From: Welwitschia mirabilis
Taxonomy: Eukaryota; Gnetophyta; Gnetopsida; Welwitschiales
NCBI GenBank assembly: GCA_051453625.1
Contig: JBOZIK010000001.1
Location: 242,839,602 to 242,903,601, forward strand
Reading direction: 5' to 3'
Length of the DNA stretch: 64,000 nt
Both the position numbers and the translations under genes were made by a program. This document shows, in pieces, positions 61,801-64,000 of this stretch. Numbering within the stretch: the first letter of the stretch is position 1; every line of letters starts with the position of its first letter. The notes under the pieces were generated by a model that was given only the letters and a program-made list of their open reading frames with translations, searched no databases and was not told where the DNA came from.

Positions 61801-62405
61801 TTGTTCAGTATGTAAGTACTGTCCTTGTGGTCTTTAGTGCCTTGCTTTTTCTTTTTCTTCTTTTCTTTTCTTTTTCTTTCCTTTGTTCTCATTGGCTGTT
61901 TCTATCCAGATGATTCTTAAGACAGTCTGTGCACTTTTGGCATTGATACTGGAACTTTGTGGAGCTTATGGAGATGGACATTTCAAATGGAACTATGGGT
62001 GTGTAAGCAAGTTTACCTTGTCTAACAATCTTTTTATCTCTTTCCAACAAACCTTTCTGCTGTATTTACCTTTTACTTGCCAGTTTTCTAAGGTGTCATC
62101 AGTCTTCTTACATTTCACGTTCACAATAGTATTTTTATCATTTTTACAGATATCCTTATATCACAATAGTCCTGAACTTCAGCCAGACATGGGCATTGTA
62201 CTGTCTTGTGCAATTTTATTCAGTTACTCATGAAGAACTGTGGCAGATCAGGCCATTAGCAAAATTTATCAGTTTTAAAGCAATCGTGTTTGCAACTTGG
62301 TGGCAAGGAGTAGCCATTGCTATCATCTGCTCATTAGGCTCTCTTAAAAGTTCCTTGCCTCAGGGGTTTCAAACCAGTTTGCAGGATTTCCTGATTTGCA
62401 TAGAA
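7595..62405 (+). CDS. LAZ1: LAZ1-like DUF300 membrane protein (partial, six exons)
   Basis: Coding exons are 7,655-7,828, 35,332-35,388, 40,187-40,295, 61,633-61,811, 61,910-61,998 and 62,150-62,405. Joined, they give about 288 residues that follow the plant LAZ1/LAZ1-homologue family (Pfam DUF300, relatives of TMEM184 and Ost-alpha) from the N-terminus through LICIE. Visible family marks are [43 protein letters not shown] and TWWQG, with six likely membrane segments. Plant LAZ1 proteins act at the vacuolar membrane and were linked to autoimmune cell death and to vacuole integrity with brassinosteroid signalling (known for Arabidopsis; inferred here). All junctions keep frame and no stops occur, so the gene looks functional. 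The remaining exons, beginning with the block after CIE, lie past 64,000. LAZ1 versus a LAZ1 homologue cannot be decided. Confidence 0.95.
7644..7655 (+). promoter_or_regulatory. Three-codon upstream ORF overlapping the main start
   Basis: ATG CTT TTG TAA lies just before the main ATG, and the last A of its stop is the first A of the start (taatg). If transcribed as 5' leader, ribosomes could terminate and restart here. The overlap is seen; a regulatory role is inference. Confidence 0.5.
7829..9439. other. Intron 1, left part: unrecognised
   Basis: No coding region or known element is visible. It contains a 9-base N run (8,383-8,391) and a small block of back-to-back tandem duplications at 8,685-8,784. 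Otherwise AT-rich unique-looking sequence. Confidence 0.5.
8685..8784. repeat. Two adjacent short tandem duplications
   Basis: A 26-base unit (8,685-8,710) repeats at 8,711-8,736 with two changes, around the pattern ggccccacttccat. A different 24-base unit starting aatccataataatt follows at 8,737-8,760 and repeats at 8,761-8,784. Confidence 0.85.
9440..9930 (-). repeat. 3' LTR of the chromovirus
   Basis: Matches 14,700-15,093 along most of its length. The right end is near gcctctgcatca at 9,930; the left end is uncertain because similarity fades before about 9,570. Confidence 0.7.
9931..10474 (-). pseudogene. Ty3/gypsy integrase C-terminus with chromodomain-like tail
   Basis: A 213-residue open frame (10,474 down to 9,833, running into the LTR). 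Its middle reads [20 protein letters not shown] and [13 protein letters not shown], the integrase C-terminal (GPY/F-type) block in which the family GPF is GPL. Then [19 protein letters not shown] aligns with the start of a retrotransposon chromodomain, but the aromatic tryptophan block that should follow is degraded. This places the element among chromoviruses. It is the longest intact frame of the element. Confidence 0.8.
10475..11345 (-). pseudogene. Integrase core remnant of the chromovirus
   Basis: Position between RNase H and the integrase C-terminus implies the zinc-binding and catalytic core. Translation is heavily broken; I see short integrase-like pieces but cannot point to all three catalytic acids. 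Assignment is mainly by context. Confidence 0.5.
11346..11945 (-). pseudogene. Ty3/gypsy RNase H
   Basis: Two open pieces make up RNase H. The upstream piece (11,945-11,601) has the linker to reverse transcriptase, then [40 protein letters not shown] and [15 protein letters not shown]; the family DAS motif is DVS. The downstream piece (11,564-11,346) has [20 protein letters not shown], corresponding to the family's KHKxGKxNxVADALS with D replaced by H. A stop separates them. Confidence 0.85.
11946..12700 (-). pseudogene. Ty3/gypsy reverse transcriptase remnant
   Basis: Minus-strand frames show FGLSNAPST at about 12,275 and, further on, a broken active site with [13 protein letters not shown] at about 12,190-12,150 (family YFDDILIYS). 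Stops and shifts break it into several pieces. Confidence 0.8.
12701..14487 (-). pseudogene. Ty3/gypsy gag and protease remnant
   Basis: At about 13,215-13,110 the minus strand reads [17 protein letters not shown], a retroviral-type aspartic protease with the DSG active-site triplet. Gag sequence is expected between here and the 5' LTR; it is too broken for me to show domain motifs. Plus-strand open frames in this stretch are antisense to it. Confidence 0.7.
14500..15093 (-). repeat. 5' LTR of the chromovirus
   Basis: Direct repeat of 9,440-9,930; the right end is near ttgcata at 15,093. Immediately to its left (about 14,488) lies ggtcaccag, which reads on the minus strand as tggtgacc, a plausible primer-binding site. 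Confidence 0.75.
15094..16728. other. Intron 1: unrecognised AT-rich stretch
   Basis: No coding region or element recognised. It includes a small tandem repeat of aatttccttgc (15,849-15,889, three full units and a partial one). Confidence 0.5.
15849..15889. repeat. 11-bp tandem repeat
   Basis: Three perfect copies of aatttccttgc followed by a partial fourth. Confidence 0.95.
16729..18700. other. Very AT-rich stretch, possible solo Ty3-type LTR start
   Basis: At 16,729 the sequence tgtaacacccctag resembles the start of many plant Ty3 LTRs. No partner LTR, primer site or coding region is visible, and I cannot fix an end. The rest is AT-rich with many taatta-type words and no feature I recognise. 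Confidence 0.3.
18743..18925. repeat. Threefold imperfect repeat
   Basis: The segment gacaacttgctttactctaa recurs at 18,743, 18,819 and 18,889, with the following atgacacct shared by the first two copies. Spacing is 76 and 70 bases. Confidence 0.85.
18851..18959. repeat. Inverted repeat with 30-base arms
   Basis: Arms at 18,851-18,880 and 18,930-18,959 pair at about 24 of 30 positions around a core ggtcaaaggtaga, with a 49-base loop. The hairpin overlaps the threefold repeat. Confidence 0.8.
18960..19335 (+). repeat. 5' LTR of a TNT1-like copia, uninterrupted
   Basis: Ends ..tttttcattaaca and is followed at 19,336 by agtggtattatagtgg, a decayed initiator-methionine primer site (tggtatcagagc type). 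It is similar to 19,640-19,814 plus 33,360-33,455. The left end is uncertain. Confidence 0.75.
19336..19526 (+). other. Short internal region of the deleted TNT1-like element
   Basis: Only about 190 bases separate the two LTRs. Beyond the primer-site remnant I see no gag or pol, so the element is a deletion derivative or a small non-autonomous form. Confidence 0.6.
19527..19814 (+). repeat. 3' LTR of TNT1-like copia, left part (interrupted)
   Basis: Starts ttataaggtgaagccaaatt, the family's LTR start. It follows the first LTR (about 19,030-19,200) base for base up to cttgatgtttgttag, where the SIRE-like complex is inserted, and resumes at 33,360. Confidence 0.85.
19810..19814. other. Target-site duplication GTTAG, left copy
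   Basis: GTTAG at 19,810-19,814 recurs at 33,360-33,364 just outside the other end of the complex. The uninterrupted LTR copy at about 19,194 has it once (cttgttagcttgtaat), as expected for an insertion. Confidence 0.85.
19815..20983 (-). repeat. LTR1 of the SIRE-like complex
   Basis: 1,169 bases, bounded by cgaagaacagatc and ..cttctaaca. The left end is c where LTR3 has t (tgaagaatggatc). About 20,390-20,910 carries an irregular array of ggtcgccc-type words, including the perfect palindrome ggtcgacc near 20,518. Confidence 0.9.
20984..21390 (-). other. Region between ORF3 and LTR1, polypurine tracts
   Basis: On the minus strand it contains caaaaagggggaga (near 21,250) and a ggggagcatgcat-type run (near 21,030), both good polypurine tracts for plus-strand priming before the 3' LTR. 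No coding seen. Confidence 0.6.
21391..22314 (-). pseudogene. SIRE-like ORF3, copy A (plant-transposon-protein type)
   Basis: Starts at ATG 22,314 with [20 protein letters not shown], a basic lysine/arginine-rich N-terminus. An in-frame stop follows after MERTCEP. Downstream, further frames show [29 protein letters not shown] and TGLPRGNLG. These match copy B at 26,250-27,135. The layout resembles the putative plant transposon protein (Pfam PF20167) found after pol in some copia elements and sometimes called envelope-like. That link is from memory and needs a profile search. Function is unknown. Confidence 0.65.
22315..22860 (-). other. Pol-ORF3 spacer, copy A, with GTCGAC motif array
   Basis: Non-coding leader between the end of RNase H and ORF3. 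It holds repeated ggtcgacc, agtcgacc and ggttgacc words at irregular spacing (for example near 22,527, 22,549 and 22,594). The same spacer in copy B (27,150-27,631) has its own array. Confidence 0.75.
22861..23879 (-). pseudogene. Copia reverse transcriptase C-part and RNase H, copy A
   Basis: A 182-residue frame (23,879-23,331) carries the active site [10 protein letters not shown] with both aspartates, then [10 protein letters not shown], the [15 protein letters not shown] block and TSYSDAN at the start of RNase H. Further RNase H (23,330-22,861) is present but broken by stops. Of the two copies in the complex, this one keeps the catalytic aspartate pair. Confidence 0.9.
23948..24373 (-). 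pseudogene. Copia reverse transcriptase N-part, copy A
   Basis: A 141-residue frame with [20 protein letters not shown], then [36 protein letters not shown] and [14 protein letters not shown]. It stops where the family continues RAWYEK: a tga stands in place of an arginine codon, a C-to-T change expected after methylation. A frameshift separates it from the next frame (23,879). Confidence 0.9.
24374..24664 (-). pseudogene. Integrase-reverse transcriptase linker, copy A, cut by gap
   Basis: Encodes [19 protein letters not shown] and [20 protein letters not shown], matching copy B at 29,430-29,170. Copy A ends at the N gap at this point; its integrase, protease and gag are absent from the window. 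Confidence 0.85.
24665..24764. other. 100-N assembly gap
   Basis: Exactly 100 Ns, probably a placeholder of unknown size. It hides the first bases of LTR2 and the break in internal region A. Confidence 0.95.
24765..25785 (-). repeat. LTR2 of the SIRE-like complex
   Basis: Begins inside the gap; about 25 bases are missing relative to LTR1. Ends ..cttccaaca at 25,785. Relative to LTR1 and LTR3 it lacks the block containing cacagtgcatacagtacatg. The ggtcgccc array spans about 25,190-25,700, with ggtcgacc near 25,324. Confidence 0.9.
25786..26249 (-). other. Region between ORF3 B and LTR2, polypurine tract
   Basis: On the minus strand a caaaaagggggaga run near 26,080 mirrors the one in copy A. 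No coding seen. Confidence 0.6.
26250..27135 (-). pseudogene. SIRE-like ORF3, copy B
   Basis: Pieces in order on the minus strand are [32 protein letters not shown] (27,058), [39 protein letters not shown] and GNLGKY, ending in a stop at 26,741. A second piece (26,503-26,252) has [20 protein letters not shown] and a [12 protein letters not shown] tail. The core block around FYAN..GLP is what suggests the plant transposon protein family (PF20167). The reading frame is broken at least twice. Its conservation with copy A and with 50,620-51,660 argues that it was once translated. Confidence 0.65.
27150..27631 (-). other. Pol-ORF3 spacer, copy B, with GTCGAC motif array
   Basis: Repeated ggtcgacc words at about 27,408 and 27,430, with variants ggtcgact, ggtcaacc and ggttgacc across 27,280-27,580. 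Non-coding. Confidence 0.75.
27632..28390 (-). pseudogene. Copia RNase H, copy B
   Basis: A long open frame of 252 residues spans the end of reverse transcriptase and all of RNase H. Blocks in order are [66 protein letters not shown] and [17 protein letters not shown], with LADILTKSL near the end. The catalytic acids of the DADW, AEAKY and later blocks are visible, though AEAEY is AEAKY here. This is the best-preserved coding stretch in the complex. Confidence 0.95.
28450..28905 (-). pseudogene. Copia reverse transcriptase, copy B
   Basis: Two frames: 28,905-28,681 with [20 protein letters not shown] and [17 protein letters not shown], and 28,647-28,450 with [14 protein letters not shown]. 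The family active site YVDD is YVDE, a change expected to cripple polymerisation. A stop lies between the frames. Confidence 0.92.
28906..29665 (-). pseudogene. Integrase C-terminal region and linker, copy B
   Basis: Frame 29,665-29,102 has [20 protein letters not shown] and [18 protein letters not shown], the copia integrase C-terminal block, followed by the variable linker shared with copy A. The start of reverse transcriptase (28,906-29,100) is degraded. Confidence 0.9.
29602..30348 (-). pseudogene. Copia integrase core, copy B
   Basis: Zinc-binding HHCC is visible as [16 protein letters not shown] ending [11 protein letters not shown]. The core shows [11 protein letters not shown] (first aspartate) and [11 protein letters not shown] (second aspartate). 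The third catalytic acid should be glutamate within the family's NGVVERKN; here it reads NRVAQRKN, so the glutamate is glutamine. A stop near 29,966 splits the core. The enzyme should be inactive. Confidence 0.95.
30483..30857 (-). pseudogene. Second zinc knuckle and aspartic protease, copy B
   Basis: [14 protein letters not shown] is a complete C-X2-C-X4-H-X4-C zinc knuckle. It is followed by [14 protein letters not shown], the copia protease active site with DSG intact, and by the EVTFGENG block. The product would cleave the Gag-Pol polyprotein. Confidence 0.92.
30939..32197 (-). pseudogene. SIRE-like gag, copy B
   Basis: Start codon at 32,197 gives [20 protein letters not shown], the N-terminus of a UBN2-type gag; stops occur within the next 120 codons. 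A 192-residue frame from 31,815 has [19 protein letters not shown], then the zinc knuckle [14 protein letters not shown] (C-X2-C-X4-H-X4-C). An overlapping frame from 31,316 continues as a Lys/Glu-rich likely coiled coil ([20 protein letters not shown]). The two knuckles (this and 30,857) are separated by about 150 residues, a layout I associate with SIRE-type gag. Confidence 0.9.
32248..32261 (-). other. Primer-binding site for initiator-methionine tRNA
   Basis: On the minus strand, directly after LTR3, the sequence reads attagtatcagagc. This is one or two changes from the tggtatcagagc site used by most plant copia elements. Confidence 0.85.
32262..33359 (-). repeat. LTR3 of the SIRE-like complex (5' LTR)
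   Basis: 1,098 bases from tgaagaatggatc to ..cttccaaca, flanked outside by GTTAG. The ggtcgccc array spans about 32,815-33,260, with ggtcgacc near 32,949. It resembles LTR1 more than LTR2. Confidence 0.92.
33360..33455 (+). repeat. 3' LTR of TNT1-like copia, right part (after insertion)
   Basis: Starts with GTTAG and continues gttagcttgtaatcttgg, matching the uninterrupted LTR at about 19,194-19,290 (gttagcttgtaatgttgg). It completes the LTR broken at 19,814. Similarity fades near 33,455. Confidence 0.85.
33456..35331. other. Intron 1, right end: unrecognised
   Basis: No element or gene recognised. There is a short (tatg)-rich stretch at about 33,760-33,800 and a short gct run near 33,870. 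The intron ends at acceptor tttctttgcag (35,321-35,331). Confidence 0.6.
35332..35388 (+). CDS. LAZ1: LAZ1-like exon 2
   Basis: Nineteen codons, [19 protein letters not shown], flanked by acceptor tttctttgcag and donor gtatgt. It supplies most of the second membrane segment and continues exactly the family sequence left by exon 1. Phase 0 on both sides. Its tiny size between introns of 27,503 and 4,798 bases makes it easy for annotation pipelines to miss. Confidence 0.95.
35389..40186. other. Intron 2: no recognised element
   Basis: 4,798 bases with no copia or gypsy motif that I can see on either strand. It includes a T-rich run (35,860-35,890) and an exon-like segment at 39,276-39,361 described under findings. 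The end is a good acceptor (ttttttgcag). Confidence 0.6.
40187..40295 (+). CDS. LAZ1: LAZ1-like exon 3
   Basis: Acceptor ttttttgcag and donor gtaatg. The exon encodes 36 residues from IVSLVEHKL to YLIACL plus the first base of a glycine codon. It contains the family block [19 protein letters not shown] (third membrane segment). The usual cysteine-phenylalanine at ALYCF is serine-phenylalanine here. Confidence 0.95.
40296..40999. other. Intron 3, left end: unrecognised
   Basis: AT-rich, with no coding or repeat that I recognise. Confidence 0.5.
41465..41683 (-). repeat. 3' LTR portion of the Tat-type element
   Basis: Matches 43,882-44,042 in the same orientation. The minus-strand start tgtaagatc at 41,683 follows a purine-rich tract (aaagagaggcaaat), as expected for a 3' LTR. 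The far end toward 41,000 is not defined. Confidence 0.7.
42200..43450 (-). pseudogene. Ty3/gypsy integrase, Tat-like
   Basis: Minus-strand pieces in order are a zinc-binding remnant and [12 protein letters not shown] at the start of the core (43,434-43,000). Next comes [20 protein letters not shown] in 42,892-42,530, the block that in Tat elements follows the core. Last is [20 protein letters not shown] and [16 protein letters not shown] in 42,430-42,200, the C-terminal block typical of Tat elements. Frames are separated by stops; the catalytic core itself is degraded. Confidence 0.85.
43512..43738. repeat. Possible LTR segment before the gap
   Basis: Begins tgttagaaaaatgcag directly beside the integrase remnant and contains a possible TATA-type tatatag at its right end, next to the gap. 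It could be the inner part of the 5' LTR or the edge of another insertion; I found no matching copy near 41,000. Confidence 0.35.
43739..43881. other. 100-N gap followed by 43 Cs
   Basis: Exactly 100 Ns (43,739-43,838) then 43 Cs. Likely a scaffold gap whose right contig begins with an artefactual homopolymer. Apparent glycine- or proline-only frames here are meaningless. Confidence 0.9.
44204..44673 (+). repeat. TNT1-like LTR, first copy
   Basis: Starts tgttacatattagcgaagcc, the family start, and shares long stretches with 45,441-45,798, such as atatgtaagggtatgtgcca. Its right end near aaataat is less certain than its start. Confidence 0.75.
44674..45440. other. Stretch between two TNT1-like LTRs
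   Basis: About 770 bases with no gag or pol that I can recognise. Confidence 0.5.
45441..45798 (+). repeat. TNT1-like LTR, second copy, with primer site
   Basis: Ends ..tttttttataaca and is followed at 45,799 by gttagtattagagg, a decayed initiator-methionine primer site. As gag follows, this LTR is a 5' LTR of its own element. Confidence 0.8.
45905..46240 (+). pseudogene. TNT1-like gag N-terminal remnant
   Basis: Plus-strand translation gives [20 protein letters not shown], the WKxKMEDLL block of TNT1-like gag, then a broken continuation with a CLDDSILTC piece. The rest of the element is not present. Confidence 0.75.
46241..48095. other. Intron 3: unrecognised stretch
   Basis: No element or gene recognised. 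Short open frames (for example 47,235-47,435 on the plus strand) have no family features that I can name. Confidence 0.5.
48096..48227. repeat. 66-bp tandem duplication
   Basis: Two adjacent 66-base units (48,096-48,161 and 48,162-48,227) starting tttattgtt differ at a few bases. Confidence 0.9.
48300..48965 (+). repeat. Two long pyrimidine tracts
   Basis: The plus strand is almost pure C/T over about 48,310-48,430 and 48,785-48,960. They are separated and flanked by recurring words around ggcatggaat (near 48,448, 48,478 and 48,508, and inverted near 48,965). Open frames here are only serine/leucine/proline low-complexity. Confidence 0.85.
48966..50619. other. Intron 3: unrecognised, possibly LTR of a SIRE-like remnant
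   Basis: It lies on the expected LTR side of the ORF3-like remnant that follows, and it is rich in ct-runs. No LTR ends are visible, so the assignment is a guess. Confidence 0.3.
50620..51660 (-). pseudogene. SIRE-like ORF3 remnant, third copy
   Basis: Minus-strand reading gives [20 protein letters not shown], which lines up with [20 protein letters not shown] of copy A. After a stop it continues [15 protein letters not shown], in the position of copy A's block before FLSL. Its far end (near 50,730) encodes a serine/glutamate run [11 protein letters not shown]. No pol is nearby. Homology is judged by eye and is moderate. Confidence 0.5.
51661..52067. other. Intron 3: unrecognised
   Basis: About 400 bases with no feature recognised. 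Confidence 0.5.
52068..52490 (+). repeat. 5' LTR of the TNT1-like element
   Basis: Matches 60,285-60,660. Its N run (52,317-52,399, 83 bases) falls where the 3' copy has about 86 bases, so this is a sized gap. The right end is degraded and no primer site is seen. Confidence 0.85.
52500..53303 (+). pseudogene. TNT1-like gag remnant
   Basis: Visible blocks on the plus strand are [10 protein letters not shown], then [17 protein letters not shown] (the arginine/serine-rich stretch before the zinc knuckle). Then comes a decayed knuckle at about 53,190-53,235 reading [10 protein letters not shown] with a stop before KDC. The sequence is cut at 53,303 by the SIRE-like LTR. Confidence 0.75.
53304..54472 (+). 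repeat. 5' LTR of the second SIRE-like element
   Basis: Starts tgttggagaaatg and ends ..acggtcataaca; the preceding bases are aagtg. It carries an array of ggacgtcc-type words (53,485-53,760; perfect ggacgtcc near 53,624). The end pattern acaccccctctagggtg resembles the ends of LTR1 and LTR3 of the 20-33 kb complex. Confidence 0.9.
54473..54486 (+). other. Primer-binding site
   Basis: attactattagagc directly after the LTR, a decayed initiator-methionine tRNA site. Confidence 0.75.
54530..56930 (+). pseudogene. SIRE-like gag (with N gap)
   Basis: [20 protein letters not shown] near 54,625-54,685 is the gag N-terminal block, preceded by an unusually C-rich stretch. Frame 55,105 onward has the [20 protein letters not shown] block. 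Near 56,200 the first zinc knuckle starts CFECKG but shifts frame before GYVAYEC, and its histidine is tyrosine. The second, [14 protein letters not shown] (about 56,790-56,830), is complete. Many stops. Confidence 0.85.
55270..55986. other. 717-N gap flanked by the same 49 bases
   Basis: The 49 bases before the gap (55,221-55,269) and after it (55,987-56,035) are identical but for one base. Confidence 0.95.
57000..57414 (+). pseudogene. Protease and pre-integrase region of the second SIRE-like element
   Basis: [13 protein letters not shown] near 57,011-57,049 is the protease active site with DSG intact. It is followed by EVSFGDN and [17 protein letters not shown], and by the pre-integrase [10 protein letters not shown]. 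The first histidine is kept (LRHGRFGH), and a stop follows. Confidence 0.9.
57415..57920 (+). pseudogene. Integrase remnant of the second SIRE-like element
   Basis: [17 protein letters not shown] holds the catalytic glutamate, with a stop just after. Then come [20 protein letters not shown] and [20 protein letters not shown]. The part with the first aspartate is not recognisable. Confidence 0.85.
57921..59220 (-). mobile_element. SIRE-like 3' LTR and flank on the minus strand (tentative)
   Basis: A break near 58,393 (..attctcaaca, then atctcacattttc) has the shape of a minus-strand 3' LTR boundary as seen at 20,983 and 25,785. The segment 58,195-58,300 has ggaacgtcc and catcc words like the 53.5-kb LTR array. 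A purine tract (minus-strand gacaaaagggaagaaaa near 58,805) follows. No coding motif confirms it. A 10-N run lies at 58,160-58,169. Confidence 0.4.
59225..60240 (+). pseudogene. TNT1-like reverse transcriptase end and RNase H
   Basis: [13 protein letters not shown] has the active-site aspartate pair. Later come a [14 protein letters not shown] block, [12 protein letters not shown] and [20 protein letters not shown]. The C-terminus carries [17 protein letters not shown] (the family's TKHIDVRYH block) and [11 protein letters not shown]. Frameshifts and stops separate them. These are the continuation of the element cut at 53,303. Confidence 0.9.
60274..60701 (+). repeat. 3' LTR of the TNT1-like element
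   Basis: Starts tgttatactgtgaagcc directly after a decayed polypurine tract (caagtatgagt) and ends ..tatcattaaca. An A run (60,341-60,352) lies inside. Confidence 0.85.
60900..61330 (-). pseudogene. Copia RNase H fragment
   Basis: Minus-strand frame 61,170-60,922 reads [20 protein letters not shown], with the catalytic AEAEY block replaced, then [19 protein letters not shown] and [15 protein letters not shown]. Just before it (to 61,330) are AGYSDSN and a decayed DRKSTSG block. A lone fragment, 300 bases left of exon 4. Confidence 0.85.
61331..61632. other. Intron 3, right end
   Basis: Three hundred bases of plain AT-rich intron ending in the acceptor ttttcaatag. Confidence 0.7.
61633..61811 (+). 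CDS. LAZ1: LAZ1-like exon 4
   Basis: Acceptor cttgtatcaattttcaatag precedes gtggtgaaaatg; the split glycine codon from exon 3 completes as Gly-Gly-Glu. The exon encodes the hydrophilic loop, with [12 protein letters not shown] and [12 protein letters not shown] as conserved blocks, and ends at a strong donor gtaagt in phase 0. Confidence 0.95.
61910..61998 (+). CDS. LAZ1: LAZ1-like exon 5
   Basis: Acceptor ctatccag. It encodes 29 residues from [20 protein letters not shown] to FKWNY plus two bases of a glycine codon; this is the fourth membrane segment. The frame requires donor gtgtgt at 61,999. A stronger-looking gtaagc four bases further would shift the frame, so an alternative donor is possible. 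Confidence 0.9.
62150..62405 (+). CDS. LAZ1: LAZ1-like exon 6
   Basis: Acceptor atttttacag, then 85 codons starting [14 protein letters not shown] and ending DFLICIE, with donor gtatgt. The best-conserved part of the family lies here: ALYCLVQFY (fifth membrane segment) and [16 protein letters not shown] (sixth). The stretch 62,406-64,000 is intron 6; I find no further exon in it. Confidence 0.95.
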
Positions 62406-64000
62406 GTATGTTATTAAAATAATGATTTTAGCTATTTTAACACTTAAAGTTTGGCTGCAATGTCATACTAGGATTATTTGTTTTCTTTTAATAGATATTG
62501 CATGAGGGAAGTGAGCTTATTAAGTATCAAAGCACTATGTTCATATATTTAGTAAGATTGGAAACAGTGAAAGTATTTCTTGCATATGCAGCACTTTAAA
62601 ACATTAAAGTTCAACAAATGAATGTTTAAACAGCCTTCTTAAATGTAATATTAAAGGCAGACGTTTCTATAGAACACCCAGATCTTTGAGAAATGGAGAT
62701 GCAGCCTTTGAGCTTAAAGTCAACACTTTTTTCACATGTGCCTCTGCACTATAGACCCAGAATTGTTTGCTAAAAAACCACATTAAAAAAACAAAAAAGA
62801 GAAAGAAAAAAGAAGAAGAAACAAAGCATAGAAGACGCAGAGGGATTTCCATAAGCAGCCAAAAATGATTTAACAAGAAGTTACATAAAGCTTTATTTGG
62901 ATCAGAACAGATACGTAGAGAATGATTAAAAAACCGATTTCCAACATAAAGTGTTAAAACTTTAAGAGAACTGACAGCAACAACCCCTTTTTTTAAAAGA
63001 AAGAGTCAAGTTTTAATATATATTAATACTGTAGGTTTTGTAGGACATTATGAAAACTGTGAGGGTGAAAACTTTTCTGTTTCCAATAGAAGAGACTTGG
63101 ATGTGATCAGGACAAAGGGTAGACAGATGGCTGTTCTCAGGGTCGTGGTGGGTTTGTGTGCACAAAATATGCTCTGAAATGAAATGATTAGAATGCATGA
63201 AACAAAGACTCTGGTATATAAAGAAAATTTGAAGTAAAATATAGAAACCAGTGGTGAAAGAAGAAATAATTTAGAGGATGCAAAGGAAACAAGTTTGTTG
63301 ATTATGTGATTATCATTGAAGAAAGCAATGGAAGAAAGAAGCAAAAAATGAGTGCATCATTATTTATATTTCTCCAAAGAAACACTACATGAAGGGCTTG
63401 TGCATGCCCTGAACACAAAGAGTTTTGTGTCATTCTTACTGAAGCTTGAATATGGCTGGCTTTAAGCAAATACAGAATGTCCTTATAAAAGGTCAAGTGC
63501 ATTGGCAGCTCAATTCAAAATCAAGGATGAATGCTATGAATGGTATCCCTAGTATGCAAAAACTTTCATTAGATATGAGCTTTTCAGCCTTAAAATGGTG
63601 AATCTTAGGAACTAATGTTGACTGACATGTGTGCCAATGTGAATGGATGCATGTGAAATGAAACAAGAGTCTATCTTCACAACAAATAAGTTGTAGGCCT
63701 TGAGAAAGGATACAGTCAAATGTCTAAGCAAATCACTTGTTGTCATTGGTGTCATATTTATTTGATTCAAATCTCATCTTAGTATATTGAATGTTGATTT
63801 GATATAGGCCAATATATTAGGACTCATAAGCATTATATTGATGATCTACTATTTATTTAATCTGCATTGGATTGACTAGAGCTTTTCAATGGTAATTGCA
63901 TTTAGACAAACCACTTGCAAGTGATTAAAGGTTGAAATTGAGTAACTAAACTCCATGTTTACTGATCAGATTGAATTTTGAACTCTTGGCATTTTGGTTC
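62406..64000. other. Intron 6, start
   Basis: Donor gtatgt at 62,406. I see no further exon, element or repeat except an A-rich stretch (62,780-62,830). Confidence 0.65.

Overview
The window is nuclear DNA of a seed plant. Its AT-rich, retrotransposon-packed layout and a single gene with introns of 27.5, 4.8 and 21.3 kb point most to a gymnosperm; that assignment is inference. The sequence is a draft assembly, with six N runs and two long poly-C runs.

One host gene dominates. Six coding exons on the + strand (7,655-7,828; 35,332-35,388; 40,187-40,295; 61,633-61,811; 61,910-61,998; 62,150-62,405) join in frame into about 288 residues of a LAZ1-like DUF300 (TMEM184/Ost-alpha-type) multi-pass membrane protein. 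No exon carries a stop or frameshift, and every intron has GT..AG ends. The 3' third of the coding sequence lies beyond the right edge. A three-codon upstream ORF ends on the A of the main start codon.

Almost everything else recognisable is LTR retrotransposon, mostly old and broken. Upstream of the gene (300-5,383) are two opposed TNT1-like Ty1/copia remnants. Intron 1 holds a Ty3/gypsy chromovirus (about 9,440-15,093, minus), a deleted TNT1-like element (about 18,960-19,814, continuing at 33,360), and inside its second LTR a 13.5-kb SIRE-like copia complex (19,815-33,359, minus) with three LTRs, two internal regions and an outer 5-bp target duplication. Intron 2 has no recognised element. 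Intron 3 carries a truncated Ty3/gypsy Tat-type element (about 41,000-44,045, minus), TNT1-like LTRs with a gag start (44,204-46,240), a pyrimidine-rich block (48,300-48,965), a decayed ORF3-like region (50,620-51,660, minus), and a TNT1-like element (52,068-60,701, plus) broken up by a SIRE-like element (from 53,304) and another SIRE-like fragment. A last copia RNase H scrap (60,900-61,330, minus) precedes exon 4.

The features most worth a second look are the three-LTR SIRE complex with its within-window empty site, the arrays of 8-bp palindromes (GGTCGACC in one SIRE-like family, GGACGTCC in another), the extra ORF3 downstream of pol, and the extreme intron-size contrast of the LAZ1-like gene.
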